In this document: positions 46,972 to 60,000 of the stretch, in pieces
Position numbering within the stretch: the stretch's first letter is position 1
Layout: every line of letters begins with the position of its first letter
DNA from: Thuidium tamariscinum
Taxonomy: Eukaryota; Streptophyta; Bryopsida; Hypnales; Thuidiaceae
Direction: 5' to 3'
Length of the DNA stretch: 64,000 nt
NCBI GenBank assembly: GCA_947034885.2
Contig: OX344751.2
Coordinates: 42,437,082 to 42,501,081, forward strand
Made by a program: the position numbers and the translations under genes
The notes under the pieces: generated by a model
What the model was told of the DNA's origin: nothing
Database searches by the model: none
Seen by the model: the letters and a program-made list of their open reading frames with translations, nothing else

Positions 46972-47530
46972 AACCCCTAAAAGCCCAAGGGTTACAACAA
47001 AACACAAATGTGTTATAAAATATAAGCGTTACAACTTTTTTGAAGTTAGTATCAAAGAAGATAATGTAAAGCACAAAAAGTAGAAAGTATCCATACAATC
47101 AAAGTAAGAAAAAATTTAGATTATTTTTAAATGAAATTTGAAGATATAGCTTCAAAAATTCACCAAAAATACAATTTCTATTTTTAGGATTTGAATTCTT
47201 TTTATTGGTCGAAATTGTGTTTTTTATTGATTTATAAAAAATGCAAAATATTCAACCTCTAAAAGCCCAAGGGATTAAGATGAAATACAAATGTGTTATA
47301 AAATATAACAACTTTTTTGAAGTTAGCATCAAAGAAGATAATGTAAAGCACAAAAAGTAGAAAGTATCTATATGATCAAAATTTTAAAATATTTATAGAT
47401 TCTCTTCAAATTAATTTTGAAGATATAACTTCAAAAATTCACCGAAAATATAATTTCTATTTTTAGGATTTGAAATTTTTTTGATTGGCCAAAACTATTT
47501 TTTATTGATTTGTTAAAAAATAAAAAAATA
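46972..47530. repeat. Two-copy tandem duplication, unit about 282 bp
   Basis: Both units begin near TAAAAGCCCAAGGG (46978 and 47260) and share TTTTTTGAAGTTAG, TCAAAGAAGATAATGTAAAG and AATTTCTATTTTTAGGATT. The second unit has small deletions. Noncoding. Confidence 0.85.
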
Positions 47531-48811
47531 TTTATTAATGAGAGCATCAATACTTCCCCCAAATAGTAAGTTTTTCAACACTAAGCAATTTTAGACACTT
47601 TGTGCTATTTCTCCTTTTTTTTGCTATAACTTTTGTTTGACCATATAGATGTTAGTTTTGAATGAAAATGTTGAAACACAATCCAATATTTTCAAATTTT
47701 GAAAAAAAAAATTTGAAAAAAAATTTTTTTTGCCCCAAAATGTTGCCTAAAGTTGGGTAGCGACCATAAAATGGTTACTTGAGCACTTAGGGATTAGTTT
47801 GAATCCAATATGAGTATAATGTCAAGGTAGTATACATTTACACTATCATTACTTATGATTTTATGGAGTCACATTTTGTTATTTCTATATTATATCTTTG
47901 ACTTATAAATCTTTTTAATTAAAGTCTTTGATATCTTATTTCTTACTACTTCAAACTTTAGCATTGGTTTCTAATACTTTGTATGAGATAAGCTTCATGA
48001 TAGTCTTGAAAACAATATTTTAAATGTCATTGATATAAAACACAATATTCAAACAAGTTCCATTTTGGATAGGACGTTGTTGCTCAGCATTTATAAGAAA
48101 TAAGAATATCAACTTTGTTGAAAAAAGACAAAGTGAATTTATGAAGAAGAGGTCAAAAAGAGATATTAGAGAGAAGGATGTAGAAAAATAAAGAAGAACT
48201 CACAATACATGAAAAATATATTTTGTTTGCTGATAATTAAGAAAGTATTAATATCAATCTAAATAACATACGTGAAATCTAAAATTTTAAAGAAATACGT
48301 ACAATTTTACATGATTTTTGATATTGATTGTTTTTATTTTAATTTTTATTGAAAAAATGATTTTATTGGCTTATATCAAATTAATTTGAAAATATTAATT
48401 TTTTTCATTAAAGTTAATTCAACAAGAATGCCCTACAATACACTTGTTGCAATAATTTGGAAAATATAAAAGCTGCAATGTTGATTGATACTAGAGTTCA
48501 TAGTATTTTACATGAAAGCTATATATATATATATGACCTAGGATATTCTCTTTAAGACAAACACAAATTCTAAGTAGCAATTTAAAAATGAGTATTTTGG
48601 GATATTTTACAAAAATATTCTGCATATTATAATGGATGAAACTACCTCTGACAGCATGATAATGAACGTCGCCCAAATTTGGATGGATGTACATACCTTT
48701 GGATGAAAAGCAACGAGTGCATGGATGAGAGCTTCCACTGCAAGTTACACTAAATTTCAAAATAAATCCCCATTCACACGACGCCCGTTTCCGCTGCCAG
48801 TCCTCCGAGAC

Positions 48812-49270
48812 TCGCTATGGCAGCTTCTTGCACTTCTCGTTCTTCCAAACGGCAAATGATCTTTCCGTCATTGTTTATCCGAGAATCACACTATTTAGAA
48901 TCTCTTTCTTGCTGTGTGCAGCATTGGTGTTTACTCGGGTTTCAGTATCGTGGCGTCGCTTCTTTGTGCTGCATTGTGTGCTTGGCTGCAGCTAGAGGGC
49001 GAGATTGGAAAGAGAGCTATGGCAGAGATCTGGAGTCCATAGTGTCTGGAAATTTTAGATTTGGATGTTCTGCTTGAGTTTTGCGTACAGGATCTACGAC
49101 ACCCTCGGCGGAGTTGCAAGGGCTGGAGATTTGGTGAAGGTGTGGAGCAGCGGAGGTTTAGTAGTGAAGAGGTTGCTGTGGACAGCGATGGCGACGATGC
49201 GTGGATAGTGGTTGACGGAGAGTTGGACGACGTGTCCGAGTTTTTGCAGAGTCGTCCCGGTGGTCCTGAA
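48812..49270 (+). pseudogene. Inverted, broken copy of the hydroxylase leader and first exon
   Basis: Similarity to the hydroxylase 5' end (minus strand, about 45010-44546) runs without break from the leader (shared GCACTTCTCGTTCTTCC and CGGGTTTCA) to the exon-1 donor (CCTGAA|GTAAGG against CCTGAG|GTAAGT). The start codon is changed (ACG for ATG), a one-base insertion shifts the first codons, and the heme-ligand motif HPGG has become RPGG. DDAWIVVDGELDDV still reads open. Nothing corresponding to exons 2-8 follows. It ends about 170 bp before the SLX1 ATG in the same orientation, so it may now serve as that gene's promoter and leader (inference). Confidence 0.85.
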
Positions 49271-49438
49271 GTAAGGAAAAGAATTACGTTTGATTCTTTT
49301 CCCGCCTTGATCAACGCAAAAGCAAGTCACAGATAGCGAGGACTCGCAAACCCTAATGCTATCCGAGTCGTGTCTCTCGATGTAGTAGGTTTGATTTGGG
49401 CAAAGAGAACGAATTGGCAAAGTCAAAGTGGAAGGAGA

Positions 49439-51532
49439 ATGGAGGAGAGTGCGAATGGCAACAAGGGGTCCTTCTTCGCCTGCTACTTGCTGACCTCGCT
49501 CAATCCACGTTACAAGGGATGCCATTACATTGGATTCACGGTGAATCCGCGTCGCCGAATCCGCCAGCACAACGGGGAATTGACGTCCGGTGCGTGGCGG
49601 ACACACCGCAAACGACCGTGGGATATGGTGCTCTGCGTCTACGGGTTTACTTCGCAGGTACTTGCATTCTCTTTTTTGTGTTGCTGATGTTGCTTACGTG
49701 GACTTTCCGAGGCAACATCCTTGGTGACTCCGGATCGAACGGGGAGGAGGCCAATTGTATCAACATAACCTAAATGCGACACTTTGAGCTTGTTTATTAT
49801 CATGAGAATGGTCAAAATTTTATGTGCTCTTGTTAGAAACTCAACGACGATTCCAGTGCACTTGAAATTTTAGTCCTAATCCTTAATATGTAATAAGCTA
49901 CATGTATATCGTACAACAACACAATGAGATGAGCTTCTGAGCTTCTGAGCTGCACTACGACAGTGACGGTCGCGTCACTGCTTGTTATTCCATAAGATAA
50001 TGTCTGACAGGGTTCTTTCAGGGGTTTATACCGCTGCATACGGTCGACGTTGCACACTTTTTATTGGGTAATGTGGCATCACGAAAGAGTTTTTGGGGAG
50101 TAAAATTGGTGACTTGATTTACCGGTATTGAAGTCTGTGTGAAGGTCATAGAGAAAAAAAATTCAGGTTGTATGCGATGCTTGGAGCTGGTGAGATGGTG
50201 GTTGCGATTGGGAGCTACTCGGTGCTCCAGTCAGCTGGGTGTTTATGTGACGGATGGGCTTATGCAGATATTACGCGCTCAGGAGATGGGACAGAGCATC
50301 TTCATGCATATAATGACTTGACATTGGTTGTATCTCAGGTAGAGGCATTACAATTCGAATGGGCTTGGCAACACCCTTTTAAATCGTTGGCTGTAAAGGA
50401 AGCAGCTGCTCGCATTCCGTCATCCATTCGAGGATTGAAGAAGCAGTTTTATCTGCTGTTTACCATGCTGAACTGTGATAAATGGAGTATCATGGATCTT
50501 AATGTGCAGTTTCTTTCCAGTAAGTATATTGATTATAGGAAAGGTTGTCCAGTGCTGCCTCCGCACATGGGCTTGTGCATTGCACCAGTGGATACATTAC
50601 CGATGAGTGCGGAGGAGGCTGATTCAGAATTAGATGTTGACATGGAGAAGGAAAGAAGTTCGGAACCAAACTTTTCTGACACTGAACAGGACGATCCGGA
50701 TCCGCCTTCTGAAAATCAAAATTGTAGTACAGGGGAAATAGGAAGACCGTCATTCTGTGATATGGCGGAGAAGCAAAGTGAACCTCTCGATGTCATTGGT
50801 GAGCCTGTTGCGAGTATTTCACGTGCTCCATTCATTGCTCAACCGTTGGTAAATGCTATGGATTTGTCAGCGGAAGCAAAAGTGACGATTCTTGGGGATA
50901 GAGGACAGGGGGTAGATTTTCCAGCTGCTGATGACTACACTATTAGAAAGGCACATATGGGGGACGATGAATCATTCCCAATCTGTTACAGGCAGGAGCC
51001 AGCGTCCTCACTCAGTGTCCAAGTAGAAGCCTCAGTTTCAGTTGACTTACATCACATCCTGGAGACGTCGCCAAGAAATTTGTGCCGTTCCAAAGATATG
51101 GCTGTTGAAGATGCTCGATATCAGCGCAAGACCAAACCGAAGTCAACTTCAGAAGTCTCGGAGTCTGAGGACGTAGAAAGGCGAAGTAACTCTTATGGGG
51201 ATGATTGCCTTGAGAGTTTACCTGAGGTTCTTTTGTCTTCGCCATCTGAAAGTGGTGCTAATCAAGTGTCAACAAAGTCTCCGTTTTCAGCGTTTCTGGA
51301 GCAATATCCCGTGAAGCCACCAAGCTCAATCGTAAGGCGTTGTCTTGAACAGAAATCAAAAGTTCACATTCCAGATTCGAGTGGGTTTATTCGGAACTTG
51401 ACCAGTGAGGTATCACATGAAAATCTGCTAAGCACCCCTCCGTGTAGGTCACGGGTGGTGGTTGTGATACCTGATTTTACTCCGATTGCTTCTTCAAGAG
51501 AAGTGATTGACTTGACAGACTCTCCATTCTGA
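49439..51532 (+). CDS. SLX1: SLX1-type GIY-YIG structure-specific endonuclease subunit
   Basis: Two exons, 49439-49657 and 50339-51532, joined in phase 0, 470 residues. The GIY-YIG nuclease occupies residues 12-90: FFACYLLTS, CHYIGFTVNPRRRIRQHNGEL with the catalytic Arg region, PWDMVLCVYGF and, right after the splice, LQFEWAWQHP with the catalytic Glu (E80). Residues about 90-160 match the SLX1 middle region (LKKQFYLLFTML, LPPHMGL). The remainder is acidic and Ser-rich and ends VIDLTDSPF, a SUMO-interaction-like motif. The C-terminal RING-type zinc finger of yeast and animal SLX1 is not seen, in line with my memory of plant homologues. It should act with an SLX4-like partner on branched DNA in the nucleus. 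The ATG at 49439 was chosen because upstream frame codons belong to the duplicated leader. Confidence 0.9.
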
Positions 51533-54500
51533 ATCAGAGTTTTTCTCTACACACATGCCCTTTGCCATCTGTACGTGCCTTTTCTCTTGTCACTCTTTTG
51601 CAATGGTTTTTCGTTTTTATTCCTGCAAATTTCCAATTCTGAGGTGGTAAATTCAATCGACAATCAATTGTGAAGTAACTTGTCCCCCCCTATTTGTGAC
51701 TTAACAAAGTCAGCAATTCTTAGAGCACCAATACTGAAATCTTGCGTAATCTCATATTCTACAATGTACACCGTATTTGATATGTTTTGTTCAGATATCT
51801 GACGTCGGCAACCGTTTGAGAATTTGATGCGGAGATGGACAGTGATGAAGAATCTTTCCATCTGAGGAGTCCAGCCTGTGAGCTCCTGCCCACGCAGAGC
51901 CAAAAATTCTTCAGATATCAAGTTCAACAGTTGCTCACTGCCTGTAGATCTCGAGACATTCTTGTACTTCATGCCAAAGCAGGTGTGTCTTGTATTAGTA
52001 TCTCTCCATGCTGACCATCTCTAACTTTTTGTTTTACAATTTTGTCTTTCTAGTAGAGTTTTGAGCTTTGTTTTCACCACAAGGATATGTAGTGAAGCGT
52101 GACTAGGTTAATTCTGAGGAACACACTCTTTCCATGGACACTCTAGCTATGTATAGTACAAGAGCATCCTTGAAGCCCACAATAACAGTCTGTATGCTGT
52201 GAACGATCAGGTGGTATCAATCCGAGTGGAAGCGAAGCTGTCATGATCCGCTGCAATCACATTTCCAACGCAAGGTAAGCACGTATAAGTGCATTCTGTG
52301 GTGTAAATAAACATTCTTGAATAAGAGGAACCAGGTACCCTTTTTACAGTGCTCTATAGAAGCCCTGTAACACAAATATATTCGTGTTACAATGGCCTTG
52401 ATACGTGTGAAATTTTCCATTCAATACTATTGAGGGAGCCGGAGGATGGAAAAGAAAAGTTACTGCAACTAAACAGTTCAAGAATAACATGTAGATGATA
52501 ATGGCAATCTGAATTTATTTATTTTCCGATGTCGATCAGTTAGCAGAATCCAACTTAGTTTGGGTTTGCAGAGACACGGAAACAGTTTGGCCCGACCGTG
52601 TGTTCCAAAGTTGATGTTTATCTGTAGAAAATACAATACAAAACTGTTAGCTGCTCTTGGTGTTAGCCGTCTAAATCTTTTTTAAAGTAAATCTGAACTT
52701 ATGCTTCCATGTGTGATGGGGACGAATGTTTGCCGACTCACAAATTGAATCTGAATGTTTTTTGCAGTTTCTTTGGAGGAAGTATACCGGTATGTCGTGA
52801 CTGAAAGAGAGGCATACTAATTGGCGACGTGAGAAAACCGAGGGTTTCATTCACAAAGGCAACATGCGAGTAATGTGGCTAAACGAATGCCTACATGGTA
52901 GGGACTGTGAACCCTGTGAACAAACACTTGCGGAAAATTCGATAGAGTAGAAACGAGGATGACACCATTCATCGAATTGACTACTTGTATTATTTTATAC
53001 TTTTGGAGGGGGAGTTTGGCTGACTGCTTGGCTGGCAGCCCTTGTTCATTGCCTGGCAACAATGTTACGGACATCCTATTGTGCTATTCAAAGAATTTTA
53101 ACGCTCTGGTATTTACAGTACATTCTGTTGCAGCGATAAATGAATTGGTTACATGCTTTTCTAAATTTAGACGCATTTGTGAACACTAGACTTGCAGTGT
53201 CAGAAGGGCACGATTCAGTCGGTTCATCAGGTGAACTGTCGGAACTCTTTTGATCACAGATTTGTCTTCAACCCCTGCCAATCATACTTTTGACAGACTT
53301 GTCGTGAGCAGTAAACATACTTTTGAGCACAGGTTTGTCATCCGTAACTTACAAACTTTTTAGCCTTTGCCAGAACGAGGTTGTATAGTGGGTACTCCCA
53401 AAAGCGCAGTTGACCTTAAAAGTGCCATTACAGTCTGTACACAAACTGCAGATAGTGTTCTCAGAAACAAACTTTGACCAATAATAATATTTGCAGAAGG
53501 TAGAACTACCCATAACCAATCATTTAAGGTATTGCAGATGTGATTTGGTGTAGTGCAAGGCAAAACAAATACTTCCTCTGTCTGGGAATAAACTTTCAAA
53601 TCAAGCAACCTTTTTGTCTCTCTAAAAACATCCTTTTTGTGATTTTGACCATTTCGTGAATGTTTGACTCAACGATCTTGTAGGGCAAGTAAAACAATGT
53701 AAGAGCACTTCATTTGCTTTGCAAACTTGGCCTCCAATGGCAAAGTGACACAACTTTTGCTAATTGCTTCTTAAAATAGCAATGTTACTGACTTGTTTAG
53801 TGACTACTTTGGAGCTATTAAAAGTTGATCATAATGAGAGCTAGTTTTTTTTGTTTTTAGATATGTAGATTGGGGAACATCTTATTAAAATCCCATCGTA
53901 GCCAAAACCATGTAAATCAACTAAATTGATGGAGTTGGCAACAATAATAAAAAAATGTTCAAAATTATACTTTTAATTTGTATTCTAGGTGCCTAAAAGA
54001 GACTCCCCAAGCTCAAAATTTTGCATGCATCTTAGGGATAGGTTACCCATTCTTGAAAGTACAAACTTTTGGCACTTTAATTGAAAACATAGTTAATATC
54101 AAAAGGGGAAGAGTTTGGGACTTTTAGTTTGGGACAGAGGTAGTATTTCTTAAGGTGTAATGATAGAAATGATGCAAATTGCAAATACTTTAATAATTTT
54201 ATTGCATGAATTGAAGTTACTATGAATTTTGAGAGGCAAAAGTTGGGCTTCACCTACAACCAACATCTAGAGTCATCCAATTTTGATCATCCAAGAATTA
54301 CTTTCCCACTCATTGCTTCTTACTTTCTTGCTCACTTATGTATCATTCAGTTATTGGTTCAAACCTTGAAAAAGTAAAAAACATGCATTTCAAGGAGAAA
54401 ATGGAAATTTGTTCTAACCTTGGTTGGAAATATGGTACCCTATTGATTGTTTATGGAGTGGTGATTAGGAATGGGTGGTTCTACCTTACTGTATCCAAAT

Positions 54501-54683
54501 GCTATGTTCTTTGGTGCATTGAAATGTGCTTTCACTTGCCAACAAGACTATATGAAAAATTTGAATGCCTATTAACAGTAACTAGGCATAGTACCAAGTT
54601 AGTTAAGGTGTACCCATGTTAATGAGAGTATTGCAATAATTAAACTAATAGATGGTTTGTCTCTTAGCTGAAAATTAAAGCGG
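51533..54683. other. SLX1 3' region and gene-less DNA
   Basis: The SLX1 3'-UTR probably covers the first few hundred bases. An antisense frame at 51972-51664 is open for 102 codons but has no motif I know. The rest shows no gene or repeat. Confidence 0.3.
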
Positions 54684-54691
54684 TCACTAAG

Positions 54692-54995
54692 CAGTGTTTT
54701 TTTTGCGTAGTGATTTGGAGAAAAATTGCACCAGATTTTTTTGCCTAGCACTACACCTGTAGAAAATAAATAGTAAAATTTTAGATGAAATTGCCAAAAA
54801 ATTTCAAAATTTTAAAAACTATCGGATGAAATTGCCAAATTATAGATGAAAATAGAATGATAAATATGTATTATGTGCTAATATGATATTAGCACATAAT
54901 ATCCAATATATGGATGAATGTTGAAATTTGGATCACCACAATAAAATAAAATATCGCCACTTTCATTCTTCACAAGAAATGAAAAAAAAACACTG
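54692..54995. mobile_element. 304-bp hAT-type non-autonomous element
   Basis: Ends CAGTGTTTTTTTT and its inverse, flanked by a perfect 8-bp duplication TCACTAAG at 54684-54691 and 54996-55003. CAGTG-type ends and 8-bp duplications mark the hAT superfamily. A perfect internal palindrome (54869-54901, 16-bp arms around one G) could extrude a hairpin. No coding capacity. The intact duplication suggests recent insertion. Confidence 0.9.
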
Positions 54996-55003
54996 TCACT
55001 AAG

Positions 55004-55662
55004 GTATGTGCATCCAAGGTCATCACCTGAACTGTACAGTACACAGGAAATTCTATTGAAGCGGCGATGCAAATATCTATACATCTGTCATCAAATCACT
55101 GCAGTCAATGGCGAGGGTCATGATTTGTCATTGAGGAATCCTGTTGTTTATTTTGGAAGAACGTATATTCAAATCAACACCTCACGGCACAAAATGACAA
55201 GTTTTTCAAGATGTATGTATGGTAGGAGGCTCATAAAGCGTCCATCTAAGGATAGATACACCGTTGCAGAAGATAGTATGCAAGTTAATGGGTTTTGCTT
55301 GATTTCAGTGGACAGAGAAGTAAAGAGCAATTCTAATGCAAATAGAATCAAAATCTTCTGAGCCATAATGAATAAACTACAATTTAATGAAGTAAAAATG
55401 CATAAGTATCTATTATTGCTCATAGGTTATAGAAATTCTCAGTTGCAACATGGCTTTTAATAGAGCAAGTAAGTCCAAGAAGTAATTAAGGTAGAAGTGT
55501 ACAGTGCACATAAAAGTCTGAATGGTGTCCTCATGAAATCAAAATTGGAGTGGTCTTCCATTTCATTTGTTTAAGAAAACAATCTAAAGTAGTCTCTATG
55601 TCACATGGAAATTGTGCATGTTGTACATGTGGAAGCACATCCTCTTAGCATGGAGCCGCCAT
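55004..55662. other. Gene-less stretch
   Basis: Overlapping frames on both strands (about 55008-55420) but no domain or splice-supported coding block. Flanks the hAT-type element and the next tandem repeat. Confidence 0.3.
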
Positions 55663-56206
55663 TGTTATAGAAATTATTATTTTTTAGAAGGTTATTTTCA
55701 CCAACAATGGAAATAAGAATGAGTCATTGGATCACTAGTAGTCACCTTGTCAAGAGCCAAAAACCAAGCACAGGAAGCCCACATCCTCTAGCCACATAGA
55801 CATTGCTTCATTTAAGAACTACACATTGCTTTTTTGCCTTTCCTGTTATAGAAATTATTATTTTTTAGAAGGTTATTTTCACCAACAATGGAAATAAGAA
55901 TGAGTCATTGGATCACTAGTAGTCACCTTGTCAAGAGCCAAAAACCAAGCACAGGAAGCCCACATCCTCTAGCCACATAGACATTGCTTCATTTAAGAAC
56001 TTCTACACATTGCTTTTTTGCCTTTCCTGTTATAGAAATTATTATTTTTTAGAAGGTTATTTTCACCAACAATGGAAATAAGAATGAGTCATTGGATCAC
56101 TAGTAGTCACCTTGTCAAGAGCCAAAAACCAAGCACAGGAAGCCCACATCCTCTAGCCACATAGACATTGCTTCATTTAAGAACTTCTACACATTGCTTT
56201 TTTGCC
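55663..56206. repeat. Three-copy tandem repeat, unit 181-184 bp
   Basis: Units begin TGTTATAGAAATTATTATTT at 55663, 55844 and 56028. They are nearly identical, differing by a 3-base TTC insertion near the end of units 2 and 3. The high identity indicates recent duplication. Noncoding. Confidence 0.95.
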
Positions 56207-57084
56207 ACGATTGCTTTTTGAGCCTCCTACCATAAAGGACTTGTCCATGAATGGAAGAAACTATTTGGGGTACTCATTGATGTTTGGCATTGATCATTTA
56301 TATATTTTTTGGTAGTACATTGGAAATTCATTCTTCTTTTCTTTTCATTGTGTCTATTTGTACTTGCCTATGTTCAAAGAATTAAGTCTTGGTCATTGGG
56401 ATCTACATTGGCCTTTACATTTTTCATTTTAAACCTAATCCTGTAGATTTTTCAGCTTTATCCCATGAATTATGTCTTGGGTCAAAAATGTCTACATTGG
56501 CCATTTAATTTTTTGAGTTCTATACGTAACTCCATAGATTTATTGGCTTTATCCCGTAGAGCAAGGACTACACAACAATTGTAATTTTTTGTTTTGGTAT
56601 AACGTAAGGCTTCTTTGTAGGGACACCGAAAGAAGGAGCATCCCAGTTCTTTCCTCCCACCGAGAGCCACACAATTCTACTGTCCAGCACAAGGCAAACT
56701 AGTCCGCCAACAGTCTGCGGCAAGCAGAGTTTCCAGATTGTACCGTTTCAGCTACAGTTGGTAAAGCAGCCAAAGCAGAGACCAGAATTACAAGTCATCT
56801 TGCAACAAGTGTGATTATCACTAAAGTTCCTGTAACAACAATGTCGGTGAACACCACGACGACCAGCTCCTTCCTTGGATCGATGTTCATCTAGTACCTA
56901 TACGTACTGTACTGTACAGTAAACAGTGCCATGTTGAACTAGTTCTCATGCAATTCGACGAGCATTCAGTCGGTAAAAAGAAGAATCAGACTTTTGATTG
57001 ACTGATGACAGGTGGTGCAGAAAAGAATCAGCCCAAAAATGAATAAAAATGTATCCTTCCAGTCACTCCCCTAACTGAGCCTAC
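56207..57084. other. 3' flank of the IDM1-like gene
   Basis: Includes an imperfect duplication of about 80 bp (blocks near 56395-56480 and 56487-56565 sharing CTACATTGGCC and GCTTTATCCC). 56600-57084 is probably the 3'-UTR of the minus-strand gene ending at 57085. Confidence 0.35.
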
Positions 57085-60000
57085 CTACGCTCCAACTATG
57101 ATCTCCAAGGGGGCAATTGCTTTCTCAAGCATGAATGAGCCGGTGAAAACCATCATGTTGAGGTCCGTGTGAAACTGCGTCACCTGCACATGTGCGTGTT
57201 ACCGCGTGTTTTAACATCAAAACATACTCGTGACACGTGTCGAAGATGGCAACAAAGAATTAAGCATAGATAAATCACCTAAATCACTGCATATTCTAAT
57301 TGAGGAACCCAATTTCCATTTTCAGCACTCAACCCTCTGATGACGCTGCCTCCAATAGCACTCTAATGCACGTTCACAACTTGACATGAGAAAGGTGTCC
57401 AATCAGACAGGCATATAAATGACAAAAATCTGAGTATGCACAGGAAGTGTGCAAATACAAGCGTCGCTGGAGAGGGCTGAGCGCTAACTAAAAACTCTAT
57501 TGAAGTACAGAGAATATCGACATTAAACGAGTTGATCAATCATTTATTCTCAAGGTAAAGTGCAGCAAGTGCTAAATACACACCTGCTCCTCACTCATGC
57601 GACTGAAGTCGAATTTATTCAGCCAGATACCCTCTGCACCGTGTGCTGCAGGAAGTGCCAGCCGTTCAACTCGCAGTACACCTAACAATCTTTCAATTGA
57701 TAACAGGAGTGCTTTACAGTGGCCCTGCATCATGATAGAACAAGCACAGGTCAACTTGCATAACGGCTACAACAACAATTGCATGAAATACTATTGTAGA
57801 TACTCCTGAAGAGCAAGGTCCTGAGTGGGAGGCCACGTTTCAAAAACACCCCACACAACGAAAATAAAGCTACAGATACAGACTCGATCTTGAAATAAAC
57901 TCTTCAATCATTAACAGTAAGTGCCCAAGTTAAGAATAAAAAATCCATTTTTAAAGAAAATAAATATTCAGAGTAAGGTTCCAAACATACTCCTGTAATT
58001 CAAAAATGTGGGGTTTGATTTCTTCATCCTAATGTTAGTCTTTTAGTTAGCTTCCTTGAAGCGTCCTTGACGCCTCCTTAACTAAATATTTTCAATTTCT
58101 GTAGATACGGAATGGACCACTTTGGACCAGTTGGGCACTTGGGGGTTACTTGCATCTGAAATAACCTTACTAACAGCATCACCAGTTCTATTAAGACTAA
58201 AGAACCAAAGACCGTTCACCTACCTGGCCTTGATGTGAAGGACTCGTTGCTAAAAGCGGTAGTTCTGCTAGCTGTCTTCCAAAGATGCGGATAAGGGCTG
58301 TAGAGACGACTTTATTGCTGCAGTTTCAAGGCCAACTCAAAATTAATGGACCTGTATTTTAATCCAATGATCTCAAGGTGATCATCTCACAATAAATAAA
58401 CCCAAAATAAGTCTTGGGTACTCTTAAGTTTTGGTGACGCCAGACATGCAAGATGACAAAAGCAAATTACTAAAAGTTCAACGAAGAACGGATTCACTTA
58501 CAAGTGCTTCAGAACAACACAGTAGATCCCTCGAAAATCTTGATCTCGAATGCTGCGTCTGAACGCCGAGTTTCAAAACAAGTTAATAGATATTACATGC
58601 ATCAAAGCTCTCCAGACTCGCGATGTTACAACATACGCAGCAATAAGTGCACATAACTAAAAATCTTAGGGGCACACACAAACTACCAAACCATTGGATG
58701 GACTCATAAAGGGGCTCTTACCTGTGTACCATAAGAGGAATCAAATCACCTCCCGATATACCATCCGCAATGGGATCAAAACATTCCTGTACAAACAGCA
58801 CCAGACATGACATTTGAAGCTCAGTGATCCCATCTATCTGAATCACAGGATTGCAATGCTATAGACTTAATTGCATTGCCCACTTCAATTATATAACAGT
58901 GTCTGACTAGTTAGATGTGGGCAGGGTTAACATTAGAGCCTCTCATTTCTGACATCTATTTTCGAAACTTTGTATCTGTTCTGGAGCTTCCAAGATTACT
59001 ATTCTTCGGACAATCGTAAGAATACCACAAACAACAAAATCTAAACAAGAATCAGAAGTGAGGGTTCAAAAACTGGCAGAAAACGAGAATATCAATTCGA
59101 TCGGAGTAAAAAGGGCCGGTTCAAACTGCAACTCACCGAAAATATTTCAACTGCTTCTGAAAGAGTTTTTCCATTGGCGGCATCTCCACCCCTACCATGC
59201 AGAAGCTGCCACTCAAAGCCTCCACAGCCCGACTCGGCTGATTCTTCAGATTTATCAAATTGAGGCCGAAATTTTAAAGCTTTACTGATTATGCTATCAG
59301 CTAAGGGCTCAGGCCCATTCGCCACTAGTAAACGTAGTATGCTATGAATGTGCTTGCAATCTTCACCACAGAACCACTCTCCCTCTGGTAGCTCCTGAAA
59401 ACTCAGATGATGAATTTGGTAATGAGATTTATGATTTAAGAGCAAATAATCAAAGCCTTCAAAATAGATGATCTAAGGAAGCCCAAGAACACAATCAGTT
59501 TCTTCAATTCCCAGTCATATTCTAACAGTTACACCAGACTAACACTGGTCGAGTATAATTATTACCTTCAAGTCTTCTAGACCATGCTTTTTTAAGCACC
59601 CAACGTGATATTCCCGCTCACACTGAAAACATCAAATAACGTTAATAGAATGTACTGAAGGACAGAGGACCCAAAAACCTAAATACCTCTGCAACTCAGA
59701 AGATCACAGGTTTTAAGAGCACGATAGATATAAACAAACTCATGACATCAACAAGTAATAACGACAAGAAAGAAATCAAGGATAACAGTTTAGCATACGA
59801 ATGAGTGACAATGATAAGTGCTGAATACGTGAATTCAAGCCCGAGGACAGCCAATCTACTTCTCAGCTATGCTAGATGACTTGAAGGTTGCCAAACTGAG
59901 TATCTCTGTACTAGTACCATTAGCTTGTTGCTCACCTGATCACAAAGCAAAGTTGTCATTGGTCCAAATCCTGACTTGACAAAATCAGGAGATCTGCACA

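Larger units (their letters stand above)
44720..48811. other. Hydroxylase leader and promoter, then AT-rich intergenic DNA
   Basis: 44720-45170 is the GC-richer leader and promoter side of the minus-strand hydroxylase. Its part up to about 45015 is duplicated in inverted orientation at 48812-49270. 45180-48810 is AT-rich without genes and holds a degenerate GATACGGATAC-type simple repeat (46093-46228), a foldback (46443-46502), a tandem duplication (46972-47530) and a dispersed-repeat copy (45790-45900). Confidence 0.4.

Noticed and set aside
48491..48760. Minus-strand 89-codon frame upstream of the duplicated hydroxylase fragment
   Set aside because: Not related to the hydroxylase gene and no recognisable domain.
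51664..51972. Antisense 102-codon frame in the SLX1 3' region
   Set aside because: Reasonable composition but no motif, no splice-supported extension and overlap with the likely SLX1 3'-UTR.
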